This document shows, one piece after another, positions 33,778 through 41,256 of a stretch of DNA of 64,000 nucleotides. Numbering within the stretch: the first letter of the stretch is position 1; each line of letters opens with the position of its first letter. Under the pieces are notes generated by a model. It searched no databases. It saw only the letters and a list, made by a program, of their open reading frames with translations, and had not been told where the DNA came from. The stretch is from the NCBI GenBank assembly GCA_040776805.1, contig JAXGZS010000002.1, positions 1-64,000 on the forward strand, written 5' to 3'. This DNA comes from UBA7702 sp040776805. Lineage in GTDB: Bacteria > Bacillota > Dehalobacteriia > UBA7702. Made by a program: the position numbers and the translations under genes.

Positions 33778-34179
33778 TTACGACCCGGGGAAAAGGCGCT
33801 TGAACACAGAGAAGATGCCGTAACCTTCGGCGCTTTTTGTTTTTTCTGCTGCATCCGCCGCATCCGGGGAATCCGAAGCAGCCTTTGCCGCCGTATAGTA
33901 AACGATGTCTGCCTCTCCCGCCTGAACCATACCGAGTTCCCTGCGGGCCACCTCTTCGATGCGTTGTGCTGAGGAGAGTTGGGCGATTTCCGTTTTCAAG
34001 GCGGCGTTTTCTCTTTCCACCGCCGCCGTTTGGTTTTTCAGATCCGTCAGATTCCTGCCTTTTGCCTGCATCAAAGCGTCACAATAGATATAGCCCACCG
34101 CCAGGATCAGCGTCAGCAGCATCAAAAAGAGGGGACGCGCGATCATGGCCAACGACGATCTTTTTTTCGTATGTCTCAC
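33778..34179 (-). CDS. ftsL: Division protein FtsL
   Basis: A 133-residue bitopic protein: a short basic tail, one helix (PLFLMLLTLILAVGYIYC), then a coiled coil (LTDLKNQTAAVERENAALKTEIAQLSS) and IEEVARRELGMVQAGE, the usual ending of FtsL-type proteins. The C-terminal 35 residues (Ala/Ser/Asp-rich) are longer than usual. It forms the FtsQLB divisome bridge with FtsQ and DivIC. It overlaps no gene but follows rsmH by 6 bp. Assigned by position and topology. Confidence 0.85.
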   Translation of the reverse strand: MRHTKKRSSLAMIARPLFLMLLTLILAVGYIYCDALMQAKGRNLTDLKNQTAAVERENAALKTEIAQLSSAQRIEEVARRELGMVQAGEADIVYYTAAKAASDSPDAADAAEKTKSAEGYGIFSVFKRLFPGS

Positions 34180-34185
34180 CTGCCG

Positions 34186-35124
34186 TCAAATTCTCATGCC
34201 GACCCGCAGTTTCGCGCTGCGGGCTCTGGGGTTCTCTACCAATTCCGCTTCTCCCGCCGTAATCGGTTTTCTCACGGTGATTTTCATCAGCCGTTCTTTG
34301 TTGCAGGTACATACTACCTGTGACGGCGGACAGATACAATCTGCCGCCAAATACTTCATGGTTTCCTTGACAATGCGGTCTTCCAGGGAGTGAAAACTGA
34401 TCACCGCCAAGATTCCGCCGGGGTTCAGGTGACGGGCGGCCACTTCCATGGTGGGCGCGATAATCTGCAATTCGTTGTTGACGGCGATTCTCAGGGCTTG
34501 AAAGGTTTTTTTCGCCGGATGGTGTCCCTCTTCCCGAACCTTTTTGGGAATGGCGGCTTTGATGATCTCCACCAGTTCACCGGTGGTCTCAATGGGCTGT
34601 TTTTCTCTGCGTTCCTTGATAAAGGCGGCAATCCGCTTGGCCCAGCGCTCCTCCCCATAACGGTAAATCAGCTGCGACAACTCTTCTTCGGGGAGATTGT
34701 TCACGAGATCTTTTGCCGTCAATGTTTTGCCGTTCCGATTCATGCGCATATCGAGGGTGGCGTCCTGCTGATAGGAAAACCCCCGCTCCGCCTGGTCGAG
34801 CTGGGGAGAAGAGATGCCGAGATCCATCAACACACCGTCGACCTTGGGGATATTCAATTTCGACAGAATCTCCTCTAAATTGCAAAAGTTATCCCAAACA
34901 AAAATAGCCCGCCCACCATAAGGCGCGAGCCGTTTTGCCGAAGCCTTAATAGCTTCTATATCCTGATCGATGCCGATGACCCTTGTTTCAGGCCCGCTCA
35001 AGAGAATTGCTTCGCTATGGCCGCCTCCACCCATGGTGCAATCAACATAAATTCCGTCTTTTTTGGTGACAAGTTCCCCTATGGTCTCACGAAGCAATAC
35101 CGGTTGATGCAAAAACTGACTCAT
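34186..35124 (-). CDS. rsmH: 16S rRNA m4C1402 methyltransferase RsmH (MraW)
   Basis: A 312-residue SAM-dependent methyltransferase acting on the P-site cytidine 1402 of 16S rRNA. Motif YVDCTMGGGGHSEAI (residues about 27-41), FVWDNFCNLEEIL, LMDLGISSPQLDQAERGFSY and the ending ARSAKLRVGMRI are all characteristic. AAGGAGATACT precedes the ATG. Second gene of the dcw operon, 34 bp after mraZ. Confidence 0.96.
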   Translation of the reverse strand: MSQFLHQPVLLRETIGELVTKKDGIYVDCTMGGGGHSEAILLSGPETRVIGIDQDIEAIKASAKRLAPYGGRAIFVWDNFCNLEEILSKLNIPKVDGVLMDLGISSPQLDQAERGFSYQQDATLDMRMNRNGKTLTAKDLVNNLPEEELSQLIYRYGEERWAKRIAAFIKERREKQPIETTGELVEIIKAAIPKKVREEGHHPAKKTFQALRIAVNNELQIIAPTMEVAARHLNPGGILAVISFHSLEDRIVKETMKYLAADCICPPSQVVCTCNKERLMKITVRKPITAGEAELVENPRARSAKLRVGMRI

Positions 35125-35158
35125 AGTATCTCCTTGACTTTCCGGAAATCATCTTTTC

Positions 35159-35605
35159 TCAAATATCAAATATTTCCATACCTTCACTGACATCCATCGA
35201 TTCCGCGTTATCGTCACAGTAAGCGCTCCATTTTTCAGCGGCCCAAATTTCCACTCGGTTGGCCACGCCGATGACGGTAACATCCATTTTATCGGTGAGT
35301 CCGGCGTATTCTCTCAGGGTCGGCGGCACGAGAACGCGACCCATGGCGTCGGTTTCCCCTTCGTCGGCGGAGGAGAAAAAATTACGAACAAAAGCCCGGT
35401 ACTGGGCTTTTGAAAAAACTTCGCTGTTTTCAATACGCTCCTCTACCCGTTCCCATTCTTCCATGGGATAGGCGTAGAGGCATTGGTCGGGCCCTTTGGA
35501 AAACATAAAATGTTCCCCCAAGCCCTCTCGGAGTTTGGCAGGGATACTCATGCGCCCCTTTTTATCAATGGTATGGTGATATTCGCCTCTGAACCGGGAA
35601 GCCAC
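35159..35605 (-). CDS. mraZ: Transcriptional regulator MraZ
   Basis: A 148-residue protein with two SpoVT-AbrB-like halves, each carrying the DxxGR pattern: TIDKKGRMSIPAKLREGL and TDAMGRVLVPPTLREYAG. MraZ rings bind direct repeats upstream of their own operon and usually repress it. The start is GTG (VASRFRGEY...) after AAAGGAGGG; the longer frame to 35659 has no site and would run through a terminator. Matching 10-bp repeats lie about 350 bp upstream. Confidence 0.94.
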   Translation of the reverse strand: MASRFRGEYHHTIDKKGRMSIPAKLREGLGEHFMFSKGPDQCLYAYPMEEWERVEERIENSEVFSKAQYRAFVRNFFSSADEGETDAMGRVLVPPTLREYAGLTDKMDVTVIGVANRVEIWAAEKWSAYCDDNAESMDVSEGMEIFDI

Positions 35606-35621
35606 GGTATCCCTCCTTTCC

Positions 35622-35656
35622 AAAAAAATCCTGCCCTTTCTTCTTAGACGGGCAGG
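35622..35656 (-). terminator. Intrinsic terminator upstream of mraZ
   Basis: Minus strand: CCTGCCC, 13-nt loop, GGGCAGG, then A and seven T. It lies just before the AAAGGAGGG of mraZ, so full transcription of the dcw operon requires read-through or antitermination. Confidence 0.8.
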
Positions 35657-35798
35657 CAAGGGCGGAACCTCGGGTAGCTCCTCCCTTGCAGTTCTTTCCG
35701 CCGTTGCACTTTGCTGTCTGTTCTTTTTCGATCAACGGCTTTGCAGTTTTTCACTTTCTCTTTTAGGAGCAATTTGGAGCAATTGGCAGTTCCAAAAA

Positions 35799-35942
35799 TT
35801 ATGTCGTTTCTATGTCTTCCCGCTTTGACGTTTTTATCTTTTTTAAACGGAAATGGGGTTTCCCCCGATCTGTTGTGGGGTGCAGTTTTTTCTTAGGTTT
35901 TGCTTTTAAAGCTTTTATCTCTCGTTGAAAACGTGTGACCAT
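35799..35942 (-). CDS. Possible 47-residue leader peptide
   Basis: An open frame of 47 codons inside the mraZ leader (starts MVTRFQREIKALKAKP, ends KREDIETT), strongly basic. The nearest ribosome-site-like sequence (GAAGGA) is about 17 bp upstream, too far for good initiation. It may be a chance frame in an A-rich strand or a regulatory upstream peptide. Confidence 0.25.
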   Translation of the reverse strand: MVTRFQREIKALKAKPKKKLHPTTDRGKPHFRLKKIKTSKREDIETT

Positions 35943-35960
35943 GGAAAAGTTCTAAGTGTC

Positions 35961-36010
35961 CTTCATTTCTTTCCACTTCTTACCACTTTTTGCAACTTTT
36001 AACCACTTTT
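35961..36010 (-). promoter_or_regulatory. MraZ-type operator, five 10-bp repeats
   Basis: Five consecutive 10-bp units on the minus strand: AAAAGTGGTT, AAAAGTTGCA, AAAAGTGGTA, AGAAGTGGAA, AGAAATGAAG. The AAAGTG core with 10-bp spacing matches MraZ binding sites described in Mycoplasma and other bacteria. The array starts 4 bp after the -10 element, covering the transcription start. Confidence 0.8.
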
Positions 36011-36014
36011 CTAT

Positions 36015-36043
36015 ATAGTAAACCATAAAAATAGATTTGTAAA
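36015..36043 (-). promoter_or_regulatory. dcw operon promoter
   Basis: TTTACA (36038-36043), 17-bp spacer and TACTAT (36015-36020) on the minus strand, immediately followed by the MraZ-type repeats. Confidence 0.75.
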
Positions 36044-36083
36044 GAGCTTTTTCAAAAAAAATTAATTTTTTTCATAAATAAGC

Positions 36084-36121
36084 AACGCGGCTTCCGCTCA
36101 TGGGCGCTTTTTAGCCGCGTT
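36084..36121. terminator. Hairpin after the PF06695-type gene
   Basis: AACGCGGCT pairs with AGCCGCGTT around a 20-nt loop that can itself fold. It lies between the minus-strand PF06695-type gene and the dcw promoter. T-rich sequence flanks both sides, so a terminator is likely but not certain. Confidence 0.55.
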
Positions 36122-36180
36122 TTATAAAATCACGTCGTTTTCAGCAAAAAACCGCTGTCCGACAAAGACGTTCCAATGGC

Positions 36181-36759
36181 TCAACGCCTTTTTCTTTTCG
36201 AAAAAATACGGTAAATCACATAGGCAATCACGCTTAGCAGCAAGACGGCAGCTAAGATGGCCAAAAGCCCAAAGGAACCGGCCAAATCAACGAAGCTGAG
36301 GGAAAGCAAAGTCATGATGGCGCCGGAAATCATGGCGCCTAAGGTCAGCGCCGCTATGGCCCTGAGCGGCTTCAGATTCAGCATGAAACTGATCAAAGAG
36401 CCGGTCCACACGCCGGTTACCGGCAGCGGAATACCGACAAAAAGGGCGAGGCCGATGGCGCCCTGTTTTTCAATGGTCTGCCCTTTTTCCCTGGCTTTAT
36501 CGACAAAGCGGTGCAATATTTTGCGGGTAAAGGGCAGCCGATCGCATATTTTGTAGATCAGCGGCCACATAAACAGGATAAAAGGAATTGGCAGCAAATT
36601 ACCGAGAACTCCCCAAAACCAGGCGTCAAGGGGCGCCATACCGCCGGCGATGCCAAAGGGGATGGCGGCCCGCAGTTCCGTCAGGGGAATGGCCGATGCA
36701 AAAAAAACAATCCAGTTTAAGGGTAAATCTCCAAGAAAAGCAAAAACACTGTCACTCAT
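36181..36759 (-). CDS. Small multidrug export-like membrane protein (PF06695 type)
   Basis: A 192-residue protein with five or six hydrophobic segments and the features of the COG2426/PF06695 family: PLTELRAAIPFGIAGG near residue 25 and FVGIPLPVTGVWTGSL near residue 107. The family is annotated as putative small multidrug exporters, but experimental evidence is thin and its fold is DedA-like. The ending SKRKRR is basic and cytoplasmic. It is alone between a terminator and the dcw promoter. Confidence 0.8.
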   Translation of the reverse strand: MSDSVFAFLGDLPLNWIVFFASAIPLTELRAAIPFGIAGGMAPLDAWFWGVLGNLLPIPFILFMWPLIYKICDRLPFTRKILHRFVDKAREKGQTIEKQGAIGLALFVGIPLPVTGVWTGSLISFMLNLKPLRAIAALTLGAMISGAIMTLLSLSFVDLAGSFGLLAILAAVLLLSVIAYVIYRIFSKRKRR

Positions 36760-36891
36760 AAGGACTCCTTTAAAAAATTTCTTATCTTATACAATATTTA
36801 TGATACTCTCCGTTCTTTTTTCTCAAAAAAGAAAAGATACAAAATACTTTCCACCTGCCATGGCTTAGAATTTTCCGGCAGTATACAAAGG

Positions 36892-36926
36892 AAAAGCCAA
36901 CTCCTTATTTCAAGAAGTTAGCTTTT
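36892..36926. terminator. Bidirectional hairpin, AAAAGC...GCTTTT
   Basis: AAAAGC-AACT and AGTT-GCTTTT pair with a few mismatches, T-rich at both ends. It lies between the PF06695-type gene and the acidic surface protein gene and probably terminates the latter. Confidence 0.6.
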
Positions 36927-36977
36927 CTTTTCTTAGAGGCTTCATGGGAAAGCCCTTTTTATCAACATTACAATCAT

Positions 36978-37739
36978 TTATTTTTCCGTTGTATCCGCTG
37001 TATCCGCAGTGCTGGCCGTAGCCTGGCTCACCAAATTGGCCACATAGGCGATGAGATCGGAAGCGGAAACCTCTTCCGTAGGCGTATCCTCACTGCCTTC
37101 GCTGTCCTCACTGGCCTCGCTGTCATTGTCTGTCGTAGCCTCCTCACCGCTGTCGGTTCCTTCTTTCTCCGCTTCCTCGCTAAGCAAGTTTGTCACGGTT
37201 TTCATATCGGTGACAAACTGATCGTTTGCGCCCAAGGCGCTCATGGCGCTGTAGTAGGAATCGAGATAGCTTTCGCTAAGATCAACGGTATCGAGGCTTT
37301 CATGGAAAGCGGCGCTCAGGCCGTCGGCATCGGCAAGCCCCTGGTAGGCGGAAAATTCATAGCCGTAGGCTGTGGCGTAATCCGCTTTCTCCGCCTTGGC
37401 GCAGGCGGTGACCATAGCCTGACCGTATTTTAAAGCCTTTTCATAGCTTTTGCTGTTGTCTTCCAAAAACAGCTCTTGGTATACAGCCAAAGAGAGGTAT
37501 GCGGAAGCTGCCGTACCCTGGGCTTCCATATCGCCCTTAGCGGCTTTTGCGGAGGCGGCGGCGCTTTCCGCGGTGGCTTCCGCCTTGACAAGGTAGTCCG
37601 AAGACGCATCAGCGGAAACGTTGAGACTGCCGCCGAAGTTAGCAAAGGTAAGAAGAAGACTGATTACAATCAACCCCATGAGGACACCGATCAGGATGCG
37701 TCTTTTATTTTTCACGTGACGCAAATTTTCAATAAACAT
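36978..37739 (-). CDS. Membrane-anchored protein with acidic tail, unknown function
   Basis: A 253-residue protein: basic N-terminus (NLRHVKNKRR), one helix (ILIGVLMGLIVISLLLTF), then an Ala-rich helical domain facing outward (residues 45-185). The latter has a TPR-like character (SYEKALKYGQAMVTACAKAEKADYATAYG). A disordered Asp/Glu/Ser/Thr stretch (EGTDSGEEATTDNDSEASEDSE...) precedes a last helix. The start is the ATG 3 bp before IENLRH after GGAGG; an earlier in-frame ATG overlaps the site. I do not recognise the family. Confidence 0.65.
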   Translation of the reverse strand: MFIENLRHVKNKRRILIGVLMGLIVISLLLTFANFGGSLNVSADASSDYLVKAEATAESAAASAKAAKGDMEAQGTAASAYLSLAVYQELFLEDNSKSYEKALKYGQAMVTACAKAEKADYATAYGYEFSAYQGLADADGLSAAFHESLDTVDLSESYLDSYYSAMSALGANDQFVTDMKTVTNLLSEEAEKEGTDSGEEATTDNDSEASEDSEGSEDTPTEEVSASDLIAYVANLVSQATASTADTADTTEK

Positions 37740-37847
37740 GAAAAACCTCCAAAACAAATAAAATAGATTAAATCAATTGATATGATCAATCATAAAAGAA
37801 AGATCCCCTTCTGTCAATACGGCAAAAGGGAAAATGCGTCAGCTTGT

Positions 37848-37870
37848 CAAAAAAGTGGTCTCGCCACTTT
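37848..37870 (-). terminator. Terminator after FmdB-like gene
   Basis: Minus strand: AAAGTGG, loop, CCACTTT and more T. An outer stem (CAGCTTG with CAAGCTG, 37840-37882) encloses it. It ends transcription from the operon 38000-40816. Confidence 0.7.
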
Positions 37871-37999
37871 CTCGCCAAGCTGATGCGGTGACGGCGCTGC
37901 CGCCACCTGGGATTAAAATACCCGGACGGGGAGACGGTGCTCCCCTTCCCACCCTTACCCTGAGGAAGTTTAGCTTTATTGGCAGCCTGAAGCGTTTTT

Positions 38000-38212
38000 T
38001 TATTTTTCTCCGAAATGATGGCCCGGAGGCGGCACTTCGATCCCCATCCGCTCCGTTATGGACTGGGCGCGACCGTAACCCAGGGGTTTAAATACTTCCT
38101 TTTTTTCGATTCCGTCGCATTTGGGACATTTCGTGTCCCATTTTTCTTCATATTTACAATTTACAGTAAACTCTTCTTCACATTTTGTACATTTAAAACT
38201 ATATTTGGGCAT
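38000..38212 (-). CDS. FmdB-family zinc ribbon protein
   Basis: A 70-residue protein with the zinc ribbon pattern FKCTKCEEEF...TKCPKCDG, two CxxC pairs 19 residues apart, and a polar tail. The N-terminal MPKYSFKCTKC is typical of the FmdB/CxxC_CXXC_SSSS regulators first seen near formamidase and amidase genes. Their function is poorly known; zinc binding is safe. GGAGGAACTGTG precedes the ATG. It follows the CoxE-like gene by 27 bp. Confidence 0.85.
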   Translation of the reverse strand: MPKYSFKCTKCEEEFTVNCKYEEKWDTKCPKCDGIEKKEVFKPLGYGRAQSITERMGIEVPPPGHHFGEK

Positions 38213-38239
38213 CACAGTTCCTCCTAAAATATAAGTATT

Positions 38240-39520
38240 CTAAATATTTCTCAAAGCGCGGGTCAGTTTACGGATGGACGACGCTTCAACCATCGATACA
38301 TAGGGCATAAAAGCGAGGGTCTGCACGTAACGGTCCCAATCCTCGGCGGCAATAGGATTCAGCCAGAGAATCTCTTTTACCTTACCGCCGATGTATTTCA
38401 GCTTGTCCGCGGCTTTTAGATACTGCACGGTTTTGGTATCGCTCAAAATGATCAATACCGTTTTTCTATTTAACATTCTATCATAGTCTGTCAAAAACTC
38501 CAAGAGGGAGTTATGTAGATTGGTACCGTCGCCGATGGCTTCGTTTTTGCTGAAACTCTCGATATTGAAGTGTTTCAAATTCAGTTCATGCAGATGCTCG
38601 GCAAAGACGAAACCCTTCATATTGGGGAGCACGGCGGAAAGACCATACATCAGCTCCAGCAAAAAGCCGCTGTATTTCAACATGGATCCGGAAATATCGG
38701 TAATCAGAATGATATTCGGCTTTTGAATGCGCTTCTTTTTATATTTCAATTCCAGCAAAGCGCCGCCGTAGCGCAGGGAGTTACGAATGGAGCGCCGCAC
38801 ATCCACGATTTGCCGGCCGGAGCTGCTCTTGTAGCGGCGGCCGATGCGGGTGGCCAGGTGGCGGGCCAGTTGCCGGATCAAAACGACGGCTTCCTTCATT
38901 TCCTCTTCTTTGATATCGGCGATATTTTTCATCAGCAAGTCTTTGTTCTCTTGCTTTCGCGCCATATCGTAGAGCACGGCATCCCACTCATCGACGCCGG
39001 TGGTTTCAATGGGTACCAGCTGTTCACCGCTCATCATATCGCGCTTTCTCTGCAAAGCGCTTTTCAAGGACTGTTCCAAAATCGGCTTCAGGGATTCGGT
39101 GACATTGATTCCCTCGTTGGTTTTCTGAATGAAGTCGCGGATTTTTTGGCGTTCTTCTTCGCTCATGGCGCCGTAGGTTTCCAGATCCTTTTCCGACATG
39201 TCCAGGGGCTTTTCTTTAAAGACAAAATCCTCCTTGATTTCTTCCATATCCCGCTTTTTATCCATATACTCCGCCATCTGTTGATCCCTTACGGCCCGGG
39301 GGACGAAATAGGCGTTGAAGGTCTCGTCAAAAACGGTGGCGTCGTGTTCGCTTTTGACCAAAACGGAAGAAAGACCGCGATACATCTGATCACGGTCGGT
39401 CATGTCGAGAAGGGTCATCACCCTGAGGGCGTCGACCATTTCCGAGATCCCCAAGGTAAGCCCGGCGCTTCTCAAAATATGAATGAAGTTTATGATGTGA
39501 TTCTCAATTAAATTTTCCAT
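38240..39520 (-). CDS. CoxE-like von Willebrand factor A protein
   Basis: A 426-residue protein. The N-terminal 230 residues are helical (MENLIENHIINFIHILRSAGLTLG...). A VWA domain follows with the metal site DISGS (ILITDISGSMLKY, residue about 275) and a later GDGTNL. CoxE-type proteins pair with MoxR AAA ATPases, as here, and help insert metals or remodel complexes. No carbon monoxide dehydrogenase genes are nearby, so the client is unknown. No ribosome site is visible before the ATG. Confidence 0.85.
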   Translation of the reverse strand: MENLIENHIINFIHILRSAGLTLGISEMVDALRVMTLLDMTDRDQMYRGLSSVLVKSEHDATVFDETFNAYFVPRAVRDQQMAEYMDKKRDMEEIKEDFVFKEKPLDMSEKDLETYGAMSEEERQKIRDFIQKTNEGINVTESLKPILEQSLKSALQRKRDMMSGEQLVPIETTGVDEWDAVLYDMARKQENKDLLMKNIADIKEEEMKEAVVLIRQLARHLATRIGRRYKSSSGRQIVDVRRSIRNSLRYGGALLELKYKKKRIQKPNIILITDISGSMLKYSGFLLELMYGLSAVLPNMKGFVFAEHLHELNLKHFNIESFSKNEAIGDGTNLHNSLLEFLTDYDRMLNRKTVLIILSDTKTVQYLKAADKLKYIGGKVKEILWLNPIAAEDWDRYVQTLAFMPYVSMVEASSIRKLTRALRNI

Positions 39521-39545
39521 TTTGCAGCGCTCAAATAAAAATTTT

Positions 39546-40433
39546 TCAGGTTTGTTCTCCCGTCATCGCCCGCAGCATGCGCCCGGCGCCGCCATTTTTA
39601 GCGAACTCTTCAAAATCCTCTTCATCCTTCAGCAGCAGGTTCATCGTATCTTCGATCAGCTTTTCGGAAATCCGGTCAGCGTTAAACTGGTGCAGACTGT
39701 TGGCCCAATCGAGGGTTTCGGCAATGGACGGCTCTTTGCGCAGGGAAAGCTCGTTCCTTAGATAAGCCGTACCGCGAGCCAGCTGACGGGTGAGTTCCGG
39801 GCCCAGTGCCGGCACTTTCGCGTTGATGATGGCGATTTCTTTTTCCAGGGAAGGATAGGTAATATGGAGAAAGACAGACCGGCGCTTCATGCCGTCGGAA
39901 AGTTCCCTTTCTCCGTTGCTGGTCAAAATCACAATGGGAATGTGTTTCGCTTTCACGGTACCCAGTTCCGGCACGGAAACCTGAAAATCGGAAAGGACTT
40001 CAAACAAAAACGCCTCGAACTCCGCGTCTGTTTTATCGATTTCGTCAATGAGCAGCACGCACTTTTTCTCTGTGCGCAGGGCTTTCAAAACCGGACGGGA
40101 AAGCAGATAATCTTCAGAAAAGATATCGTCATCGCCGCAGACATTTTTGTTTTGGATATGCAACAACTGTTTTTGGTAATTCCATTCATAGAGCGCCTTG
40201 TTTTCGTCAAGGCCTTCGTAACACTGCAAACGGATCAGTTCCAGGTCAAAGATGTTCGCTAACACTTTGGCAATTTCCGTTTTGCCGACGCCAGCGGGAC
40301 CGGTAATCAACAGCGGTTTTTGCAGTTTCAAGGCAAGGAAAAGCGGCACGACGATACGGTCGTCGGCAATGTACTTTGCCGCCGCCAACTTTTCCTGCAA
40401 TTCATTCAGCGTTAAATTTATTTCTTCATTCAT
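39546..40433 (-). CDS. MoxR-family AAA ATPase
   Basis: A 295-residue ATPase: Walker A GPAGVGKTEIAKVLA (residue about 45), Walker B VLLIDEIDKTD, sensor LTSNGERELSDGMKRR, and the lid helices. MoxR proteins are chaperone-like remodellers acting with VWA partners. The start shows no Shine-Dalgarno sequence; the ATG follows the YlbF-like stop by 2 bp, suggesting coupled translation. Next is the CoxE-like gene 25 bp downstream. Confidence 0.9.
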   Translation of the reverse strand: MNEEINLTLNELQEKLAAAKYIADDRIVVPLFLALKLQKPLLITGPAGVGKTEIAKVLANIFDLELIRLQCYEGLDENKALYEWNYQKQLLHIQNKNVCGDDDIFSEDYLLSRPVLKALRTEKKCVLLIDEIDKTDAEFEAFLFEVLSDFQVSVPELGTVKAKHIPIVILTSNGERELSDGMKRRSVFLHITYPSLEKEIAIINAKVPALGPELTRQLARGTAYLRNELSLRKEPSIAETLDWANSLHQFNADRISEKLIEDTMNLLLKDEEDFEEFAKNGGAGRMLRAMTGEQT

Positions 40434-40435
40434 TT

Positions 40436-40816
40436 TTAATTCAAAAATCTCGTTTTTTCCGTACCATCGGTTTCAATGATACCATGTTCCATGGAAATTT
40501 TCAGCTGTTCGGCAAAGATCTCCTGGATTTTCTGCATCAGGCAGCAAAGATTGTATTCCGCGGTCAAATATTTGCTTAACAGCTTGTCCTCTTCCATAAC
40601 CTCACAAATTTCCGCCAAAGCGTCATTGATTTCATCCACACCGTCTCCGGCAATTTCCGCAAGTTCCAAGGCAAATTGCCGTGCTCTGTATTCTCTCAAA
40701 ATCTCTCTTGCTCTGGGGGTCATTTCGATTTCCGACTTTGTTTCTAAAAATTCGCTGTATTCATGACTCTCTTTGATCGAGACGGCCAGCGCCGCAGTTT
40801 TATCGAAAATATCCAT
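40436..40816 (-). CDS. YlbF/YmcA-like helical protein
   Basis: A 126-residue all-helical protein. The N-terminal IFDKTAALAVSIKESHEYSEFLE resembles the start of YlbF and YmcA family proteins (PF06133), which in Bacillus act with RNase Y as the Y-complex. It starts after TTTGGAGGTGCGGAA and leads the operon with the MoxR ATPase and CoxE-like protein, an unusual combination. Function is inferred from the family only. Confidence 0.75.
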   Translation of the reverse strand: MDIFDKTAALAVSIKESHEYSEFLETKSEIEMTPRAREILREYRARQFALELAEIAGDGVDEINDALAEICEVMEEDKLLSKYLTAEYNLCCLMQKIQEIFAEQLKISMEHGIIETDGTEKTRFLN

Positions 40817-41256
40817 TTCCGCACCTCCAAAGTATCCGCTCCAAAAACACTTTCAAATACTCTTTTTTATTATTTCTATGTCATTCGACATTTACCTGCT
40901 AAAAAAGTAAAGAGTTAAAATTTTACAACATTATGATAAAAAACCGTCACTTTCCACCAAAACCGGCGACAAAACACGAGCTCAAGCCCGAGTATTCGCC
41001 CTTTTTCGACAAATCAAAGAGCAAGACGACGCTTCCTAAAAAGAACAAAAAATCCGCGCCGCGGAAGAAGCCCTAAAGACCGGATATCAATCATCATTCA
41101 AACATAATGACAGAAGAAAAGTCAGCAACTTCAGAATATCCCCAGGCTAAATTTACCCGACAATATAATGAGCGCTGACTTTAATGCAAATATAGCAAAA
41201 TACGAGTCCCTTGCCGAGGGAACCCGCAAAGGGCGGGAGATTTCAAAGGAACAAAT
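40817..41256. other. Intergenic stretch with LysM-gene terminator and a small frame
   Basis: About 440 bp between two minus-strand genes. Near 41195-41240 two short GC hairpins (CCCGC...GCGGG and TCCC...GGGA) can terminate the LysM gene. The promoter of the YlbF-like operon must lie near 40830-40900, but no convincing elements were found. A 47-codon plus-strand frame (40933-41076) is described separately. Confidence 0.6.
40933..41076 (+). CDS. Possible small basic protein
   Basis: A 47-codon frame encoding a Lys/Pro-rich peptide (MIKNRHFPPKPATKHELKPE..., ending KKSAPRKKP). Composition is coherent, but no ribosome site precedes the ATG. It may be a real small protein or chance. Confidence 0.3.
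   Translation: MIKNRHFPPKPATKHELKPEYSPFFDKSKSKTTLPKKNKKSAPRKKP

Larger units (their letters stand above)
35606..36008 (-). promoter_or_regulatory. Long structured mraZ leader with internal terminator
   Basis: About 400 nt of untranslated RNA run from the predicted start (about 36008) to the mraZ GTG. Stems seen by eye, in order: GGGG-GAAA-CCCC; TTTGGA...TCCAAA; GCCGTTG...CAACGGC (35700-35740); GCAAGGG...CCCTTGC around GGAGCTACCCGAGGTTCC (35655-35690); and an intrinsic terminator at 35622-35656 directly before the ribosome site. A 47-codon frame lies at 35799-35942. The arrangement suggests transcription attenuation of the dcw operon. I do not recognise a known riboswitch, T-box or ribosomal-protein leader. 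Confidence 0.6.
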
